A stretch of 64,000 nucleotides of DNA from Roseateles sp. (GTDB taxonomy: Bacteria; Pseudomonadota; Gammaproteobacteria; Burkholderiales; Burkholderiaceae): positions 1-64,000 of the forward strand of contig JAFAMW010000065.1 of NCBI GenBank assembly GCA_019232985.1, given 5' to 3'. Both the position numbers and the translations under genes were made by a program. The notes under the pieces are model-generated. The model had not been told where the DNA came from, searched no databases, and saw nothing but the letters and a program-made list of their open reading frames with translations. This document shows positions 61,036-64,000 of this stretch, piece by piece (the stretch's first letter is position 1; every line of letters starts with the position of its first letter).

Positions 61036-64000
61036 ATGACGCGCATTCCCCGCCACCTGAAGCCGCGGCCGCTCGCCGCCCTGCTGTTCGCCGGCCTCGT
61101 CCAGGCCGCGACGGCGCAGCAGCTGCCCAGCGGCATGACCGTCGTCGCCGGCCAGGCCGCCGCCCAGCAGCTCGGCTCGCAGCTGACGATCACGAACGCG
61201 AACAACACGATCCTGAACTGGCAGAGCTTCTCGATCGGCGCCGGCGCGAGCGTGCGCTTCAACCAGCCGAGCGGCACGAGCCGGGTCCTGAACCGCGTGA
61301 CCGGCAACGACCCGAGCAGCCTCCTCGGCGGCCTGTCGAGCAACGGCGCGGTCTGGCTGCTGAACCCGAACGGCGTGTTGTTCGGCGCGAACGCGCGCGT
61401 CGACGTCGCGAGCCTCGTGACCTCGACGCTCGGCGTCGCCGACGCCGACTGGCGCGCCGGCCGCGCGCTGTTCACGGCGGCCGGCAGCGGGCCGGCCGCG
61501 AGCATCGACAACCAGGGCCAGATCCGCACGGCGCTCGGCGGGCGCGTCGCGCTCGTCGGCGGTTCGGTCAGCAACGAGGGCTCGATCACGGCCGACGGCG
61601 GCCAGATCGTGCTCGCCGCGGGGCAGACCGTCGAGCTCGTCGACACCGGCGCGCCGAACCTCGCCGTCAAGGTCACGGCGCCGAGCGGCCAGGCCGTGAA
61701 CCTCGGGTCCTTGAGCGCCGGGCGCATCGACGTGATGGCCGCGGCCGTCAACCAGCAGGGCATCGTCGAGGCGGACAGCCTGAGCGCCGGCCCGGCCGGC
61801 GAGATCGTGCTGCAGGCCGCCGACCGCCTGACGCTCGCGGCCGGCAGCAGCACCCACGCCGACGGCACGGGCGCCGCGTCGAGTGGCGGCCAGGTCCAGC
61901 TGCTCGGCAAGCAGGTCGAGCTCGACAACTTTGCTGCCGTCAGCGCGAGCGGCCAGGCCGGCGGCGGCACGGTGCTCGTCGGCGGCGGCGCGCAGGGCAA
62001 GGACCCGAGCGTGCCCAACGCCGACGCGGTCTACTTCGCGCCCGGCGCGAGCATCGCGGCGAACGCGGTCCAGAGCGGCGACGGCGGCCATATCGTGCTG
62101 TGGAGCAATCGCGCGACGCGCGCGTTCGGCGCGCTCGGCGCGACCGGCGGCGCGACGGGCGGCGACGGCGGCCTGATCGAGACCTCGGGCGGCTGGCTCG
62201 CGGCGGACCCGAGCGCGCTGCACCTCGCGGCGCCGCTGGGCCGCGCCGGCACCTGGCTGCTCGACCCCTACAACATCACGATCAGCAACGGCGCCGACAG
62301 CAACTACGACACGAGCTTCACGGCGACCGGCAACGACGCCGTGATCAACGCGACGACGCTGGCCAACGCGCTGACGGCCGGCAACAACGTGACGGTCTCG
62401 ACGAGCGGCGCGACGCCCGCGGGCACCCAGGCCGGCACGATCACGATGAACAGCGTCGCGCTCAACGTGTTCGCGACGACGCCGGTCACGCTGACGCTGA
62501 ACGCCGACAGCTCGATCTATGCGAACGGCCTCGACGTCTCGCAGTCGAGCAGCGCCGGCGGCAAGCTGAACCTGGTGTTCCAGGCCGGCGGCGGCATCTC
62601 GGTGCTCGACTCGAGCCTCGTGACCAACGGCGGCAACGTGACGCTGCACGGCACGGGCAACGGCGCCTACCCCGACGGCATCCTGCTGTCGCAGGCGACG
62701 ATCACGGCGGGCGCCGGCGCGATCAACCTGAACGGCAGCGCGGGCGCGTCGGCCGCACGCGGCGTCGCGCTCGACGCGGGCCTGACCGGCAGCAACCTGA
62801 GCGGCAGCACGATCACGATCGCCGGCCAATCGACGGCCGGCACCGGCGTGCAGATCAGCGACGGCATCGTGACCGCGACGGGCGCGATCAGCGTCAGCGG
62901 CACCGGCGGGCAGAACGGCGTGTCCGTCGTGGTCGGCAACCCCAACACCAACCCGATCGCGCTGTCCGGCGCTGGCATCGCGCTGACCGGCACGACCACC
63001 GGCACCGGCTACGGCGTGCAGGTCGACGCGAGCGCCGGCCAGCCGGCCAGCAACGCCCAGCCCGTGCTGAACGCGAACGCCGGGACCCTGTCGCTCAGCG
63101 GCACCGGCTCCCTGGCCGGCAGCCCCGCGCTGGGCGTGTACGGCGCCAACAATCTGTCCGACCAATGGGATACGACCGGCCCGCTGTCGCTCGCGGCGTC
63201 CGGCGGCACCATGGTGGTCAGCGGCCTGAGCATGGTCAACAACCCGGCCACGATCACGGCCACGAGCCAGTACGGCCTGACCTGGCAGAACCTCGGCTTC
63301 AGCCCGACCGGCGCGGTCTCGCTGAGCGGCTCGACGGTCGTGCTCAGCAACGTCAACGTCTCGGCGCTGCTGACGTCGAACATCGCGATCGCGTCGGCCG
63401 GCGACACCGACATCACCAGCTCCAGCCTGGTCGCGACGGACGCGAGCGTGCCGATGACGGTCACGGTGAACGCCGGCACCAGCGGCGCCGGCTCGCTGAA
63501 CCTGAGCGGCAGCACGATCTACAGCGCCGGCGGCAACATCACGCTGAGCAACGCCGGCACGCCGCCCGGCGGCAGCGGCGCCGGCGTGAGCCTCGTCGAG
63601 ACGGCGGTCAACGCGGTCGCCGGCACGCTCCACATCACCGGCGTGGCGAACGGCAGCGGTGCGGGCGTGCTGCTCGGCACGACGTCGCCGCAGACCAACC
63701 ACAACGCCCTGACGGCCGGCACGATCAACGTGACCGGGACCTCGAGCACCGGCAACGGCGTGCAGATCAACGACGGCCAGCTCACGAGCAACAGCGGCGC
63801 CCTGACCCTGAGCGGCACCGGCGGCGCCGACGGGCTCGACGTCGTCTACACCAGCGGGAATTCGACGCTCGCGCTGAGCGGCAGCAGTGGCCTGACGCTG
63901 ACCGGCGCGTCCACCGGGACCGGCTACGGCGTGCTCGTCTCGGACCTCGGGGCCAACGCCGGCACGATCCTGTCCACCTACTCGGTCCTCGACGTCTCGG
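61036..64000 (+). CDS. Two-partner secretion exoprotein TpsA, 3' end outside window
   Basis: Large secreted filamentous-haemagglutinin-type protein, at least 988 residues here, cut off by the window end. GAGGAGG precedes the ATG. The signal peptide is LAALLFAGLVQAATAQ. The TPS secretion domain (about 28-270) has ILNWQSFSIGAGASVRFNQP, RVLNRVTGNDPSSLLGGL and the hallmark NPNGVLFG. A GTWLLDPYNITIS segment (about 410) starts the repetitive stalk of Ser/Thr/Gly/Asn-rich beta-helix units. No lysine- or cysteine-rich catalytic domain is visible in this part; the C-terminal activity domain, if any, lies beyond the edge. An adhesin or contact-dependent toxin cannot be told apart here. Confidence 0.9.
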   Translation, partial: MTRIPRHLKPRPLAALLFAGLVQAATAQQLPSGMTVVAGQAAAQQLGSQLTITNANNTILNWQSFSIGAGASVRFNQPSGTSRVLNRVTGNDPSSLLGGLSSNGAVWLLNPNGVLFGANARVDVASLVTSTLGVADADWRAGRALFTAAGSGPAASIDNQGQIRTALGGRVALVGGSVSNEGSITADGGQIVLAAGQTVELVDTGAPNLAVKVTAPSGQAVNLGSLSAGRIDVMAAAVNQQGIVEADSLSAGPAGEIVLQAADRLTLAAGSSTHADGTGAASSGGQVQLLGKQVELDNFAAVSASGQAGGGTVLVGGGAQGKDPSVPNADAVYFAPGASIAANAVQSGDGGHIVLWSNRATRAFGALGATGGATGGDGGLIETSGGWLAADPSALHLAAPLGRAGTWLLDPYNITISNGADSNYDTSFTATGNDAVINATTLANALTAGNNVTVSTSGATPAGTQAGTITMNSVALNVFATTPVTLTLNADSSIYANGLDVSQSSSAGGKLNLVFQAGGGISVLDSSLVTNGGNVTLHGTGNGAYPDGILLSQATITAGAGAINLNGSAGASAARGVALDAGLTGSNLSGSTITIAGQSTAGTGVQISDGIVTATGAISVSGTGGQNGVSVVVGNPNTNPIALSGAGIALTGTTTGTGYGVQVDASAGQPASNAQPVLNANAGTLSLSGTGSLAGSPALGVYGANNLSDQWDTTGPLSLAASGGTMVVSGLSMVNNPATITATSQYGLTWQNLGFSPTGAVSLSGSTVVLSNVNVSALLTSNIAIASAGDTDITSSSLVATDASVPMTVTVNAGTSGAGSLNLSGSTIYSAGGNITLSNAGTPPGGSGAGVSLVETAVNAVAGTLHITGVANGSGAGVLLGTTSPQTNHNALTAGTINVTGTSSTGNGVQINDGQLTSNSGALTLSGTGGADGLDVVYTSGNSTLALSGSSGLTLTGASTGTGYGVLVSDLGANAGTILSTYSVLDVS
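62510..64000 (+). repeat. Imperfect ~305-residue repeats in TpsA
   Basis: Segments GVQISDGIVTATGAISVSGT (near 62845) and GVQINDGQLTSNSGALTLSGT-like (near 63757) align 912 bases apart. TGTTTGTGYGVQV (near 63007) and TGASTGTGYGVLV (near 63922) align 915 bases apart. The second repeat unit continues past the window end. Confidence 0.55.

Noticed and set aside
1..64000. CRISPR arrays, tRNA or rRNA genes, insertion sequences
   Set aside because: Reading through the window showed no regularly spaced direct repeats with unique spacers, no tRNA-like conserved arms, and no transposase-like protein or flanking inverted repeats. A dedicated scan could still find a weak case.

Overview
The window is high-GC DNA (near 70% by eye) in a gene order typical of Burkholderiales: proS, a soluble lytic transglycosylase, ubiX, grxD, prmC-prfA-hemA and miaB. 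This points to a betaproteobacterium of that order. The genus cannot be read from the sequence alone.

0-11 kb is housekeeping DNA: translation (proS, prfA, prmC, miaB), tetrapyrrole and ubiquinone synthesis (hemA, ubiX), Fe-S handling (grxD), and small envelope and c-di-GMP genes (an outer-membrane-type protein, a small periplasmic protein and a GAF-GGDEF diguanylate cyclase).

11-21 kb holds a plus-strand operon of three very large, mainly helical, charged proteins (626, 1203 and 1186 aa) that I cannot assign to any family, followed by a CDP-diacylglycerol pyrophosphatase gene. They end tail-to-tail against the secretion locus and are the best candidates here for something undescribed.

21-59 kb is a type VI secretion (T6SS) island, almost entirely on the minus strand. 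A main run goes tssA-tssB-tssC, four hcp-family genes, a zinc-ribbon gene, tagJ-tssE-tssF-tssG-clpV-vgrG, a DUF4123 adaptor with two unknown genes, fha-pppA, a PAAR-like gene, and tssK-tssL-tssM. Next come tagF, a toxin-antitoxin pair, a TssB-TssC fusion paralogue, and a four-gene signalling operon (FecR-domain protein, haem-type HAMP sensor, two Ser/Thr kinases). No tssJ is present. TssL carries an OmpA-type peptidoglycan-binding domain. PpkA-like kinases, the PppA phosphatase, an FHA protein and TagF together indicate threonine-phosphorylation control. The motif T-V-I-(R/K)-P recurs in the kinase, TssL and the FHA protein. TagJ plus the ppkA/pppA/fha/tagF set resembles the Pseudomonas HSI-I class of T6SS.

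59-64 kb, divergent from tssA, is a two-partner secretion pair: a TpsB (ShlB/FhaC) outer-membrane translocator and a TpsA haemagglutinin-type exoprotein that runs off the right edge.

No tRNA, rRNA, CRISPR array, insertion sequence or replication origin was recognised. The only gene-free stretch above 300 bases is 26180-26551, which holds a sterol-desaturase remnant and two hairpins.
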